DNA of 33,664 nucleotides. It comes from Patescibacteria group bacterium (GTDB lineage Bacteria > Patescibacteriota > Minisyncoccia > Moranbacterales > UBA2206). This document shows, piece by piece, positions 22,351 through 29,833 of the stretch (position 1 is its first letter; each line of letters opens with the position of its first letter). The stretch is taken from assembly GCA_030837625.1 (NCBI GenBank), contig JAUPKF010000012.1, forward strand, positions 1 to 33,664. The letters run 5' to 3'. Below the pieces are notes generated by a model. The model saw nothing but the letters and a program-made list of their open reading frames with translations. It did no database searches and was not told where the DNA came from. The translations under genes and the position numbers were made by a program.

Positions 22351-22380
22351 ATTCGTATATTCGTACTTGATTCGTAATTC
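22351..22380. repeat. dispersed TTCGTA repeat, copy 7
   Basis: ATTCGTATATTCGTACTTGA followed by TTCGTAATTCG, directly abutting the inverted-repeat element at 22377-22490. Confidence 0.6.
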
Positions 22381-22490
22381 GCCCGCCTGCTTTGAAATGC
22401 TAACAAGCCATCAAATACCAATCCAAATAGTTTCAATAAAATACCAGCTATTATTTACTCTATTTAACATCAAAGCATTTCGGGCAGGTA
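22377..22490. repeat. 114-bp inverted-repeat element, copy B (ACCTGCCCGAAATGC family)
   Basis: Starts ATTCGCCCGCCTGCTTTGAA and ends AAAGCATTTCGGGCAGGT. It is the reverse orientation of the element at 8825-8937, with the same asymmetric pair of ends and nearly the same length. The T in CTTTGA (copy A has CTTCGA) is matched by A in the other arm. Confidence 0.75.
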
Positions 22491-22495
22491 GAGAA

Positions 22496-22527
22496 AAACA
22501 AAAACCAGCCCCCTTGCGAGGGCTGGT
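22496..22527 (-). terminator. terminator of the HU gene
   Basis: Minus strand: AACCAGCCC-TCGCAAGG-GGGCTGGTT followed by TTTGTTTTT. Confidence 0.85.
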
Positions 22528-22545
22528 TGATATTTCCCAAAAAGA

Positions 22546-22827
22546 TTACAGAACCGCTTCTTTGGCGGCTTTTGCCAATCGAAACTTGGTAACGGTCTTG
22601 GCGGCGATTTTGATTTTTTCGCCAGTCGCTGGATTTACTCCCATTCGGGCGGCTCTTCTCACTTTCACCATCTTCCCGAATCCCGGAAGAACAAACTCCC
22701 CGCTTTTCTTCACTTCCGAATACGCCATCTCGGTCAGCGTATCCATAAAACCTACGACGTCCTTTTTCGCCAGCCCCGTCTTTTCGGCCAGCGCAGTCAT
22801 CAACTGCGACTTTGTCATTTTCGCCAT
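22546..22827 (-). CDS. HU-family nucleoid DNA-binding protein
   Basis: 93 residues, normal length. MTKSQLMTALAEKTGLAKKDV is the N-terminal helix pair. GEFVLPGFGKMVKVRRAARMGVNPATGEKIKI is the beta arm with the invariant GFG and the RxGxNPxTG tip; KTVTKFRLAKAAKEAV ends the fold. It bends and packages DNA as a dimer. It is a single-gene unit with a clear promoter and terminator. The leader carries a hairpin (TTCTCT/AGAGAA with GC-GAA-GC) ending ten bases before ATG, where no Shine-Dalgarno is visible. Confidence 0.96.
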   Translation of the reverse strand: MAKMTKSQLMTALAEKTGLAKKDVVGFMDTLTEMAYSEVKKSGEFVLPGFGKMVKVRRAARMGVNPATGEKIKIAAKTVTKFRLAKAAKEAVL

Positions 22828-22889
22828 TTGTGTTTTTTTCTCTCGCTTCGCAAGAGAAGAATTAGTTAGTTAATTCCCCTACTCCCTAT

Positions 22890-22917
22890 ATTATATAGGT
22901 TTTAAAAGGGTTTGCAA
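22890..22917 (-). promoter_or_regulatory. promoter of the HU gene
   Basis: Minus strand: TTGCAA (22912-22917), a 16-base spacer and a perfect TATAAT (22890-22895). Confidence 0.7.
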
Positions 22918-23047
22918 GCGATTTGTCAACCCCGTCACCATTTTGGCAAAATTATATCCAAAAAACAAGACCAAGGCAAAGCCGTTTAGCTTGAATATTG
23001 GCATTTATGATAAAACCACATTTGAAATGGTGATGGGGTCAAGCAGA

Positions 23048-23755
23048 TTACTTTTTCATCGCCTCTTTCCGCAAGCTTTGCGGCATTTTTTCAATGGCAT
23101 AACGCAAGGCTGTCCGCGGCAGGCGATCTTTGTTCCGCATAACATAATCAAAAACTTCTTCCTGATGCGCCTCGCTGGCGGCTTTCAGCATCCAGCCGTA
23201 GCCTTTTTGGACCATATCATCGCCATCTTCCAAAAGAATGTCAGCAATCTCAAAAATATCCTCCAGAAATTTTCCACGACGCGCCGGAACAATCAAACTC
23301 ACTGCGGCGGCGCGGCGCGTCCAGCGATTCTTCGACCGCGCCCAAATTTTCAAACTTTTGAGACGCTCCGGATACGCTTCCACGAACGCGCCAACCGTAT
23401 GATTGCAAAAAGTGTCGCACTTCGCCCAATTATCAATATACCTTTCAATCCATCTCTCAAAAATTTTGAAATCCGCCCTCTGGTATTCTTTTCTCAAATT
23501 GTACGACCAATCGCAGGCAATCCGCGCCTCATCGTTATATCCCGACCGCCAAAGCTCCCCGCAAAACGCGAAAACATTTTTCTTCCCGCTGTTTTTCACT
23601 TCCTGAAAATATTTCTTGCCAATCGCCACCACCATCGCGGATCTTATCCCATAGCATTTCACTTTCTCCTTGAAAAACCTCTGCTCGCTCTCACGCAACT
23701 TTACATCACCGTTCTTTCTTAGTTCCCTCCTAATCAGAGAAATTATTTTAGTCAT
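23048..23755 (-). CDS. AlkD-like DNA alkylation repair protein
   Basis: 235 residues of alpha-helical HEAT-like repeats. Family motifs: YGIRSAMVVAIGKKYF, WAKCDTFCNHTVG with the Asp that contacts the lesion strand, SKNRWTRRAAAVSLIVPARRG, and DDMVQKGYGWMLKAAS with the Trp/Lys surface. AlkD-type glycosylases remove bulky or cationic alkyl bases such as 3- and 7-methylpurines without base flipping. It overlaps the upstream flavodoxin-like gene by eight bases (ATGACTAA). Together with the nearby alkyltransferase it makes two alkylation-repair genes within 2 kb. Confidence 0.92.
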   Translation of the reverse strand: MTKIISLIRRELRKNGDVKLRESEQRFFKEKVKCYGIRSAMVVAIGKKYFQEVKNSGKKNVFAFCGELWRSGYNDEARIACDWSYNLRKEYQRADFKIFERWIERYIDNWAKCDTFCNHTVGAFVEAYPERLKSLKIWARSKNRWTRRAAAVSLIVPARRGKFLEDIFEIADILLEDGDDMVQKGYGWMLKAASEAHQEEVFDYVMRNKDRLPRTALRYAIEKMPQSLRKEAMKK

Positions 23756-24335
23756 GGCTTGTATCTAACAATTTTTTTCCTAAATTTAGCAATTCTCTAT
23801 CTTTTAACTCCGGACTTCCATGAATAGCAGCCATCTTTCCCACAACTTTCATCCCCAAAAGATTACAAAAATATTCCATTGAGTTTAAGCACCTCTCAAC
23901 CGTTTTTTCACAACCGCCCGTTTCTTTGCACCAAAGACAGTTTCCTTTTTTATCGCTCTCCACAAGCTCCTTGAAACCTCCGACGCTGACTAATCCTGCT
24001 TTCCTTCCTGCGAGTTCCCCGGAAAAATAAAACGGCAGACATCGATCCATAAAGTTTTTCATAATCCCGCTGACATTGTCAAAATAAGTCGGACTGCCTA
24101 GCAAAATAACATCTGCTTCGATTAGTTTTTCGTATATTTCGGTCATATCGTCCGCAATTGCACATTTAAAAGTCTTATGACAGCTTTTGCAATTCCGGCA
24201 AGGTTGAATGTTTTTGTCTTTTAAAAATATTATTTCCTTCTGATACTCATCATTAAAAGCTTCCAGAACTTTTCGGAGCATATAGTTCGTCGTCTTATCC
24301 CGCGAGCTTCCAGAGATAGCCAAAACCTTTCCCAT
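23748..24335 (-). CDS. flavodoxin-fold NAD(P)H-dependent FMN reductase-like protein
   Basis: 195 residues. MGKVLAISGSSRDKTTNYML is the FMN phosphate loop. CRNCKSCHKTFKC (about 46-58) is the Cys-rich segment of iron-sulfur flavoprotein/WrbA-like reductases. ILLGSPTYFDNVSGIMKNFMDR is the flavin-ring loop. A second Cys group (CLWCKETGGC) follows, unusual for plain reductases and possibly a metal site. Its partner and substrate are unknown. Operon with the AlkD-like gene, driven by the promoter at 24374-24402. Confidence 0.88.
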   Translation of the reverse strand: MGKVLAISGSSRDKTTNYMLRKVLEAFNDEYQKEIIFLKDKNIQPCRNCKSCHKTFKCAIADDMTEIYEKLIEADVILLGSPTYFDNVSGIMKNFMDRCLPFYFSGELAGRKAGLVSVGGFKELVESDKKGNCLWCKETGGCEKTVERCLNSMEYFCNLLGMKVVGKMAAIHGSPELKDRELLNLGKKLLDTSHD

Positions 24336-24373
24336 AATTTCAATTTTTTTAATTTAACTGCTTACTTTCCCCA

Positions 24374-24402
24374 TTTATAGCCCATTCCCCCCGAAATTTC
24401 AA
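24374..24402 (-). promoter_or_regulatory. promoter of the reductase-alkD operon
   Basis: Minus strand: TTGAAA (24397-24402), a 17-base spacer and TATAAA (24374-24379); one mismatch in each box. Confidence 0.65.
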
Positions 24403-24461
24403 GCGCTTTCCGTATCAAAGTCATCCTTTCAATGCGTGCATTCGCCGTTGCAACGGAGAAA

Positions 24462-25316
24462 CTATTTTAGCTTACGTTTTCTCGAACTCGACAAGGCTTT
24501 GAAATTTTTCCCGCTTACCACTTTTTTGCCGGTTTTTTGTTCCAACTCCAGCCTGGCGTTTCTGGCAACCCGCCCGCCTTTTTCCGCCGGAATTTTGTTT
24601 TCTTCCAGTCCCTTAGCCTCCGAAACTTCAGCGATTTCTCTAGTGGAAAGTTCAGCAAGAGCCGTGAAAATCAACTCCGCGTCCGTCATATGGTCGCGCA
24701 GATTTTCTCTTTTCAAGTTCTTCAAATTTTTATGTTCTCCGACTGTAAAATCGCTCCATTCTTTATGAATGATATTCGTCAAAATCGCGTATTCGTCTTT
24801 TTCTTTGACTTCATTGTTCCTCCAATAACCCGTTAGCTTATTCCGAATTTCCTGTCCCATCATTCTCCTTTGAATCCACTCGTTGCTTCGCCCCATTCTT
24901 TGCCAATAATCCCGGCTACGATTGAGCGCTTTTTCCGGGTCGCTTATTTCTTCGATTCTTTCATAACCAACTCGCGCCAACCAAAGCTTTATCGGCTCTG
25001 CTTTTGGACTCGGCACGGATTGAATAAGACGCAAAAGAGTTTCGACGTCAGCCGCGTCGGTTTTATAAAATTTACCATCAGCCGATTGCATTTTCAGTTG
25101 GTCACATTTTGTGACCAACTGACTTCCTTCATCTTTTAGGCGACTTTTAAGCGTCGTCCAGTAGCTTTTAGCTTTCTTAAAATCTGATTGCTCAATAAGC
25201 ACAGCGACTACGTCAATCACCGAAAAATACCATTTATCTTCTTTTCCATCCCATATCCGACGAATCTTTTTGCCTTCAAAAATCGCCAACGATCTTCTTT
25301 TGTTTTCTTGAAACAT
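24462..25316 (-). CDS. Bro-N domain protein (phage antirepressor-like, DinD-like)
   Basis: 284 residues. The N-terminal Bro-N fold runs from IFEGKKIRRIWDGKEDKWYFSVIDVVAVL through the KSYWTTLKSRLKDEG segment to AEPIKLWLARVGYERIEE. The C-terminal half resembles DinD-type proteins (RSRDYWQRMGRSNEWIQRRM, LTNIIHKEWSDFTVGEHK, and a Lys/Arg-rich tail). In phages the Bro-N domain acts in antirepressors; chromosomal relatives include the DNA-damage-inducible DinD. A foreign origin is likely. No Shine-Dalgarno. Confidence 0.85.
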   Translation of the reverse strand: MFQENKRRSLAIFEGKKIRRIWDGKEDKWYFSVIDVVAVLIEQSDFKKAKSYWTTLKSRLKDEGSQLVTKCDQLKMQSADGKFYKTDAADVETLLRLIQSVPSPKAEPIKLWLARVGYERIEEISDPEKALNRSRDYWQRMGRSNEWIQRRMMGQEIRNKLTGYWRNNEVKEKDEYAILTNIIHKEWSDFTVGEHKNLKNLKRENLRDHMTDAELIFTALAELSTREIAEVSEAKGLEENKIPAEKGGRVARNARLELEQKTGKKVVSGKNFKALSSSRKRKLK

Positions 25317-25353
25317 ATTTTTGCATTTAAGTTACTTATTTCCAATGCTTCTT

Positions 25354-26949
25354 TTATCTCCCCCTCCTTATCTTCGCCGCCACCAGCTTTATCTTTTCAT
25401 AGCTGATTTCTTCCAGCAAAACACTCTTGATAGGACTGAGCCTTTCCATTCCAACTTTAGCGATGGCTTCGAGGATTTGGCTTTGTTCCAAAGAACTAAC
25501 CAGATCCTCAATCGCCAATTCTCCGCCGGCTTCGTACCATTCGATAAGATGTCCCATAACTGTGCTCACGCCCAAACCCCGCATTTTGGCGATGCGAAAA
25601 ACATCATAACCGTCTTGATATAATTTGACCGTTTCTTTAACTGTCTCGGTGATAAACCCTTTTCCTGTGTCGCTCCGTCCGCTTCTGTGTTGCTCCGTAT
25701 TTCTTTTCCAGCCAAGACACACATCGCACCCGCGGCAATTGCCGCTGTGGTTTTTCACCTCTGGATCGCTGAAATACTCCAAAATCATTTTCCGCCGGCA
25801 TTTTCTCTCTGTCGCGTACCTCATTATTTTATCCAAACGATCGTATTTAATGTCGGATATCCGGCTGGCTTCCTGCCAGCTCTTCCCTTGACCAAGCATA
25901 TCATTATGGTTCGCCCGGATAAAAAATTTATGCGTGTTGGTGTCTTTTTTACTGTGAAGCAAAACGCAATACGCTTTTTCGCCGTCGCGGCCCGCCCGGC
26001 CCGCTTCCTGGTAATATCCCTCCAAGCTCCCCGGCATACCGGAATGGATAACATAACGAACGTCTGATTTATCCACTCCCATCCCGAAAGCAATCGTGGC
26101 CACGATTACCTGAAAATTGTTTTCCATAAAATCGTTTTGGATTTTTTCGCGTCGCGCCGCTTCCATGCCGGCGTGGTAGGCTGCCGTTTTCACGCCGTTT
26201 TCCTGAAGATACCCCGCGATAATTTCGGTTTCTTTCCGCGTCAAAGCATACACTACTCCGGAGCCATCCAAGGATTTTACGATGCGCAAAATTTCCGCGT
26301 ACCTCTCTTTAGGCTTAAGGTCGCATTGCACCAAAAATTTCAGATTCGGCCGGTCAAACCCCCTGACAAATACCGCCGGTTCGCGAAGTTCCAGGCGGGT
26401 TATAATATCGTCTTTGACTTCCGGCGTGGCCGTGGCGGTGAAAGCCGCCACAATCGGACGTCTCTTAAGATTTTTTATATGATTTTTGATGTTTAAATAA
26501 TCTGGTCGAAAATCGTGCCCCCATTGCGACACGCAATGAGCTTCGTCCACCGCCAAAAAATCCACCTTAAGCTCGGAAAAAAACTTTTGAAAACCTGGCG
26601 CGCCCAAGCGCTCCGGCGCAATGTAGAGTATTTTTGTCCGGCCGGATTTGATATCGGCAACCCTTCTTCCAACTTCCGCGGAATTGATACTGCTATTTAT
26701 GAAAGTCGCCGCGATACCGCGCGCCGAGAGCGCGTCCACCTGGTCTTTCATAAGCGCGATGAGCGGCGAAACCACCACCGTGAGCCCGGGAAAAATTATC
26801 GCCGGCAACTGGTAACACAAGGATTTTCCTCCTCCGGTCGGCATTAGCGCCACCGTGTCCTTCCCGGAAGTTATCGCCTCCACAATTTCACGCTGTCCCG
26901 GACGAAAATCGGCAAAGTTAAAATATTTTTGAAGGTTTTGTTCAAGCAT
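25354..26949 (-). CDS. recQ: RecQ-family ATP-dependent DNA helicase
   Basis: 531 residues. A Q-motif-like FRPGQREIVEAI, Walker A PTGGGKSLCYQLPA, DEAH in VDEAHCVSQWGHDFRPDY, TATATPEV, and motif VI QEAGRAGRDGE. The zinc-binding region has CRRKMILEYF ... CRGCDVC. After a linker with a short direct repeat (NTEQHRSGRSDTG) a C-terminal helix-turn-helix replaces the usual RQC/HRDC pair (DVFRIAKMRGLGVSTVMGHL). It unwinds forks and recombination intermediates. A 31-bp palindrome lies 22 bases before the start codon. Confidence 0.94.
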   Translation of the reverse strand: MLEQNLQKYFNFADFRPGQREIVEAITSGKDTVALMPTGGGKSLCYQLPAIIFPGLTVVVSPLIALMKDQVDALSARGIAATFINSSINSAEVGRRVADIKSGRTKILYIAPERLGAPGFQKFFSELKVDFLAVDEAHCVSQWGHDFRPDYLNIKNHIKNLKRRPIVAAFTATATPEVKDDIITRLELREPAVFVRGFDRPNLKFLVQCDLKPKERYAEILRIVKSLDGSGVVYALTRKETEIIAGYLQENGVKTAAYHAGMEAARREKIQNDFMENNFQVIVATIAFGMGVDKSDVRYVIHSGMPGSLEGYYQEAGRAGRDGEKAYCVLLHSKKDTNTHKFFIRANHNDMLGQGKSWQEASRISDIKYDRLDKIMRYATERKCRRKMILEYFSDPEVKNHSGNCRGCDVCLGWKRNTEQHRSGRSDTGKGFITETVKETVKLYQDGYDVFRIAKMRGLGVSTVMGHLIEWYEAGGELAIEDLVSSLEQSQILEAIAKVGMERLSPIKSVLLEEISYEKIKLVAAKIRRGR

Positions 26950-26970
26950 TATCGTAAATTTTATGTCCCC

Positions 26971-27001
26971 CGTAGAGACGCCCCGTCGAGGCGTCTCTAC
27001 G
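26971..27001. repeat. palindrome GTAGAGACGC in the recQ leader
   Basis: GTAGAGACGC (26972-26981) and GCGTCTCTAC (26991-27000) around CCCGTCGAG. It would form a stable hairpin in the recQ leader. Similar GTAG...CTAC palindromes are the ones found inside ileS. Confidence 0.8.
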
Positions 27002-27012
27002 TCCGGAAATTG

Positions 27013-27303
27013 CTACTGGAAATATTCTTTGAGTCCAAGAAGAGTATTTCCAAAATCGGAAAAGTTATCCTTAAAGATAGTAAGGCGGTTGTTGACTTTC
27101 TGACCATCCTTTTTGGTATAGGACTCGGCGATGGACAAATAATTGGAACCATTCGACGCTTTTTTGACATCGAAGAAATAAACCTTACTCCCAGCCTTTA
27201 GCATCTGGGAATGTACCTTCTCCTGCACACTTTGTGCTTGCATTTTGTTTTTGCGTAACGCCTGCGATTCGCGTGACGCGCGTTCGTAGTGCGCTATTCG
27301 CAT
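27013..27303 (-). CDS. PUR-alpha/DUF3276-like nucleic-acid-binding protein
   Basis: 96 residues from ATG 27303. The recognisable part is GSKVYFFDVKKASNGSNYLSIAES...RLTIFKDNFSDFGNTL, the single PUR repeat seen in bacterial DUF3276/PUR-alpha proteins that bind single-stranded DNA or RNA. The N-terminal 40 residues are Arg/Gln/Ser-rich and coiled-coil-like. A GTG at 27330 would add nine residues but lies in a hairpin (ATCGCGAG/CTCGCGAT, 27314-27337). Starts further inside are also possible. It precedes recQ on the same strand. Confidence 0.75.
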   Translation of the reverse strand: MRIAHYERASRESQALRKNKMQAQSVQEKVHSQMLKAGSKVYFFDVKKASNGSNYLSIAESYTKKDGQKVNNRLTIFKDNFSDFGNTLLGLKEYFQ

Positions 27304-27390
27304 ACTAATAATTATCGCGAGCGTTTCCACTCGCGATGTTATTATACCACTGTTACCTTATCACTTCAAGCTCCTCCTGTGGATAAGTTT

Positions 27391-27505
27391 ACCCCGCACT
27401 AATTTTATAGAGAAAACGACAGACTAATTTGCGCTAAGCCGCAGGCGATTCCGAGAAAGAAAATACCGCAAGCCAAAACACAGTCTTTGAAATTTAGTGC
27501 GGGGT
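27391..27505. repeat. 115-bp element with inverted ends (ACCCCGCACTAA)
   Basis: ACCCCGCACTAA (27391-27402) and TTAGTGCGGGGT (27494-27505) are exact reverse complements. Inside, CAGACT/AGTCTTTG add weaker pairing. Similar in size and design to the elements at 7259, 8825, 21107 and 22377 but with different ends. Confidence 0.65.
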
Positions 27506-27515
27506 TTACCCGGCG

Positions 27516-29258
27516 TCACCAACCTCCTCCCCCACCGCCGCCTCCCCCGCCTCCGGATGAACCGCCGCCGCCGGATCCCGAGGATGAAGAAGTATTTTGA
27601 GAAATGCTTGATGAAAGCGAGTTTATGGCCGAAGTAAGACTGTCCGCATCAAAAGAAGCCGCCGAGGCTCCCACGTACCAAACCGGCGCATGCGTGGCAA
27701 AATAGTCTTCGCCGTATATCTCTTTCATTTTCTTTATCCAAATATCCGTCATCTCGAAAGCGATGGCATACGGCAAAAATTTTTCAAATATGTTTTCTTC
27801 CTCGTAAAACTTTGCCCGATGTTTGTCCACTGTTTCCATGAAAAGTTTGAACCCTTTTATCTTCCAAGCCAACTCGGCGCCTTCTGGCGTCCTTTTCCGC
27901 AAAAGTACGCCAAAAACGATCGCAATAATACCAGACAAAAACAAACTCCCCGAAACATGTCCTGAAACAGAAAAATCATTCGTTACTGAAACGGCGAACA
28001 TTATGAAGGCCGCGATAACGATAAGAACGCCGGCCGTTACGAAATTAAGCATCTTTTTTTCTCCGGACAAAGTAATAAGATTTTTGTTTCCGACGCACCG
28101 CACCGCCGCGTCTTCAACTTTTTTCAAAAATTCGGGAAAAGTCGCTTTCAAATCGGAAAGTTTGGTTTTGTCGCCGTCTCTGAAAATTTTATCCAGAATC
28201 ATTTTTTGGGGAGTGATAAGCTTGCTCTCTTTTCCGCTATCGCGCTTCCTTTCCAAAACATAATCTTTTATATTAAAAAGCAAAATCTTGCTGTTGGTTT
28301 CCCTTATAGTTAGCAGTCCGATTGCCGCGAGGTTTATGATCTCGGCCGTAGTCAGCGCGTCATAATAGCTGCCGTTGTCCAAGATACCCATCTCCATAGG
28401 GGTCAGATTTCCCGGCGGAGAATATTCGGCGATAACCGTTTTATCCACCTTGGGATCCCGCCCGAATTTCCACCAGTAACGGAAGCAATAGATAAACGCG
28501 AGCAGAGGAAGAGTGAACCATAAATACCGGCCGTAAGTTTCAAAAAAACCTGGCTGGTACGGCGTAAAAATATTCTTTGGAAACGTAACCGACGCGGTAA
28601 TGCCATCCCCCCTCACCAGCGTTCCAGTTGACTCAAATTCCAAAACATTCCCTTCTGTCCAGCGATATACGGCCTGATTTTTATATTTAGCTCCCAGCGA
28701 TCCCGTGTAATAATCAACAGCCGTATTTTCTTGATTAATTTCCAAAGGAAAGATAATTTTGGCACGAAACTCATCCGTTTCCAAGTCCCAAAAATTGCCG
28801 TTCAAATTCCAATACAACTCGTCAAAATTCGGCTGGAAACGAATGGCGTTTTTGACTCGATAATGTATTTGGTAATGATTCTCTCCCGTGACAGTTCGGT
28901 CAGGATCGCCGATTTTCCAAGTTACGGTAGCGTCATAGCTGTTTTTTGAACGGGTATATTTCAATTTCTGTCCATCGAAATCAGTGATGCCGATCAGTTC
29001 GATCGGTGTTTTTATTTTTTCTCCCGAAGTTAATTTTATCTCCTCCGGCAAAATCCGAAAAATTCCGTGTTTCCCCGGCGCGTTGCCGCAATCAGCCGTG
29101 ATTTTTTCCGTGATGTCCAAAGACGAATCGGCATTCACAATGATTTCCGTATCGAAATTTTTTATATACCAATCCGTCACGTTCTCCCGAGCCAAAACCG
29201 GTTCGGCGCCAAAAACAAATCCCCAAACCAAAACCCCTGTGATAAGTATTTTTTTCAT
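27516..29258 (-). CDS. DUF2207 membrane protein with glycine-rich tail
   Basis: About 580 residues from ATG 29258 (MKKILITG); a TTG at 29285 lies in a hairpin. A signal peptide is followed by the DUF2207 ectodomain (DWYIKNFDTEIIVNADSSLDITEKI, then GIFRILP and ENHYQIHYRVKNAI). One membrane span (about 247-265) is followed by the cytoplasmic YSPPGNLTPMEMGIL helix domain, two more spans (about 410-455), and a C-terminal helical region with FLPYAIAFEM. The protein ends in Ser-rich then Gly-only residues and a final Trp, as in YciQ-type relatives. Function unknown; the family is common in bacterial envelopes. Confidence 0.9.
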   Translation of the reverse strand: MKKILITGVLVWGFVFGAEPVLARENVTDWYIKNFDTEIIVNADSSLDITEKITADCGNAPGKHGIFRILPEEIKLTSGEKIKTPIELIGITDFDGQKLKYTRSKNSYDATVTWKIGDPDRTVTGENHYQIHYRVKNAIRFQPNFDELYWNLNGNFWDLETDEFRAKIIFPLEINQENTAVDYYTGSLGAKYKNQAVYRWTEGNVLEFESTGTLVRGDGITASVTFPKNIFTPYQPGFFETYGRYLWFTLPLLAFIYCFRYWWKFGRDPKVDKTVIAEYSPPGNLTPMEMGILDNGSYYDALTTAEIINLAAIGLLTIRETNSKILLFNIKDYVLERKRDSGKESKLITPQKMILDKIFRDGDKTKLSDLKATFPEFLKKVEDAAVRCVGNKNLITLSGEKKMLNFVTAGVLIVIAAFIMFAVSVTNDFSVSGHVSGSLFLSGIIAIVFGVLLRKRTPEGAELAWKIKGFKLFMETVDKHRAKFYEEENIFEKFLPYAIAFEMTDIWIKKMKEIYGEDYFATHAPVWYVGASAASFDADSLTSAINSLSSSISQNTSSSSGSGGGGSSGGGGGGGGGGGW

Positions 29259-29270
29259 GTTTATTTTTTG

Positions 29271-29290
29271 AGGACTTACGCGCAAGTCCT
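29271..29290. promoter_or_regulatory. leader hairpin before the DUF2207 gene
   Basis: AGGACTT-ACGCGC-AAGTCCT, 12 bases upstream of ATG 29258. Confidence 0.5.
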
Positions 29291-29337
29291 GTTTAATATT
29301 GCCTCAATTTTACCCTAAAGCCAGTCTGTTGGCAAAA

Positions 29338-29371
29338 TAAAAAAACAAACCCCCGAATCGCCAAGGGTTTG
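29338..29371 (-). terminator. terminator after the DUF1428 gene
   Basis: Minus strand: CAAACCC (29365-29371) pairs with GGGTTTG (29346-29352), followed by TTTTTTT. Confidence 0.85.
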
Positions 29372-29393
29372 CGACTACTGCTATTTCAGAAAA

Positions 29394-29771
29394 TTAAGCT
29401 TCGACAATGGCCTTGAATCCCCCATAAGCCATCCTCTTCATATCAAACGGCATCGGCTTGTCCTTCATTTTCGGATCATTCATCACGGGATCTTTCATTA
29501 TCTTGGCATTGACCTGATCGCGGTGCTTTTTCGATTTATAAACAATAAAAGAAAACACCACTGTTTCTCCGGGCTTGGCTTTAGCCAGAGCGGGAAATTT
29601 CGTAAACTTCATTCCCATCATTTTTGGATCCAAGTCATCGCCGGCCGCTTCCAAACATTCCAACGCTCCGTATTTCTTAGTAAGCTTGGCCATCATGCCG
29701 GCCATCCGGCGATAGGTGTTCATGTTCTTCTTGGGAACTGGCAGAACAAAACCATCCACATATTTTGCCAT
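29394..29771 (-). CDS. DUF1428 family protein
   Basis: 125 residues. MAKYVDGFVLPVPKKNMNTYRRMA is the family start (YVDGFVxPVP). TVVFSFIVYKSKKHRDQVNAKIMKDP and MPFDMKRMAYGGFKAIVEA are the other conserved blocks. The fold is a ferredoxin-like (dimeric alpha/beta barrel) domain; the biochemical role is not known. Met and Lys are unusually frequent. It sits 62 bases behind the Gmad2 protein gene on the same strand and is followed by a terminator, so it probably ends that operon. Confidence 0.92.
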   Translation of the reverse strand: MAKYVDGFVLPVPKKNMNTYRRMAGMMAKLTKKYGALECLEAAGDDLDPKMMGMKFTKFPALAKAKPGETVVFSFIVYKSKKHRDQVNAKIMKDPVMNDPKMKDKPMPFDMKRMAYGGFKAIVEA

Positions 29772-29833
29772 AATTTTTTGGTTACCAATTACTGGTTTTA
29801 CTACATCTCAAACAACAAAAAATTACGCGCGAC

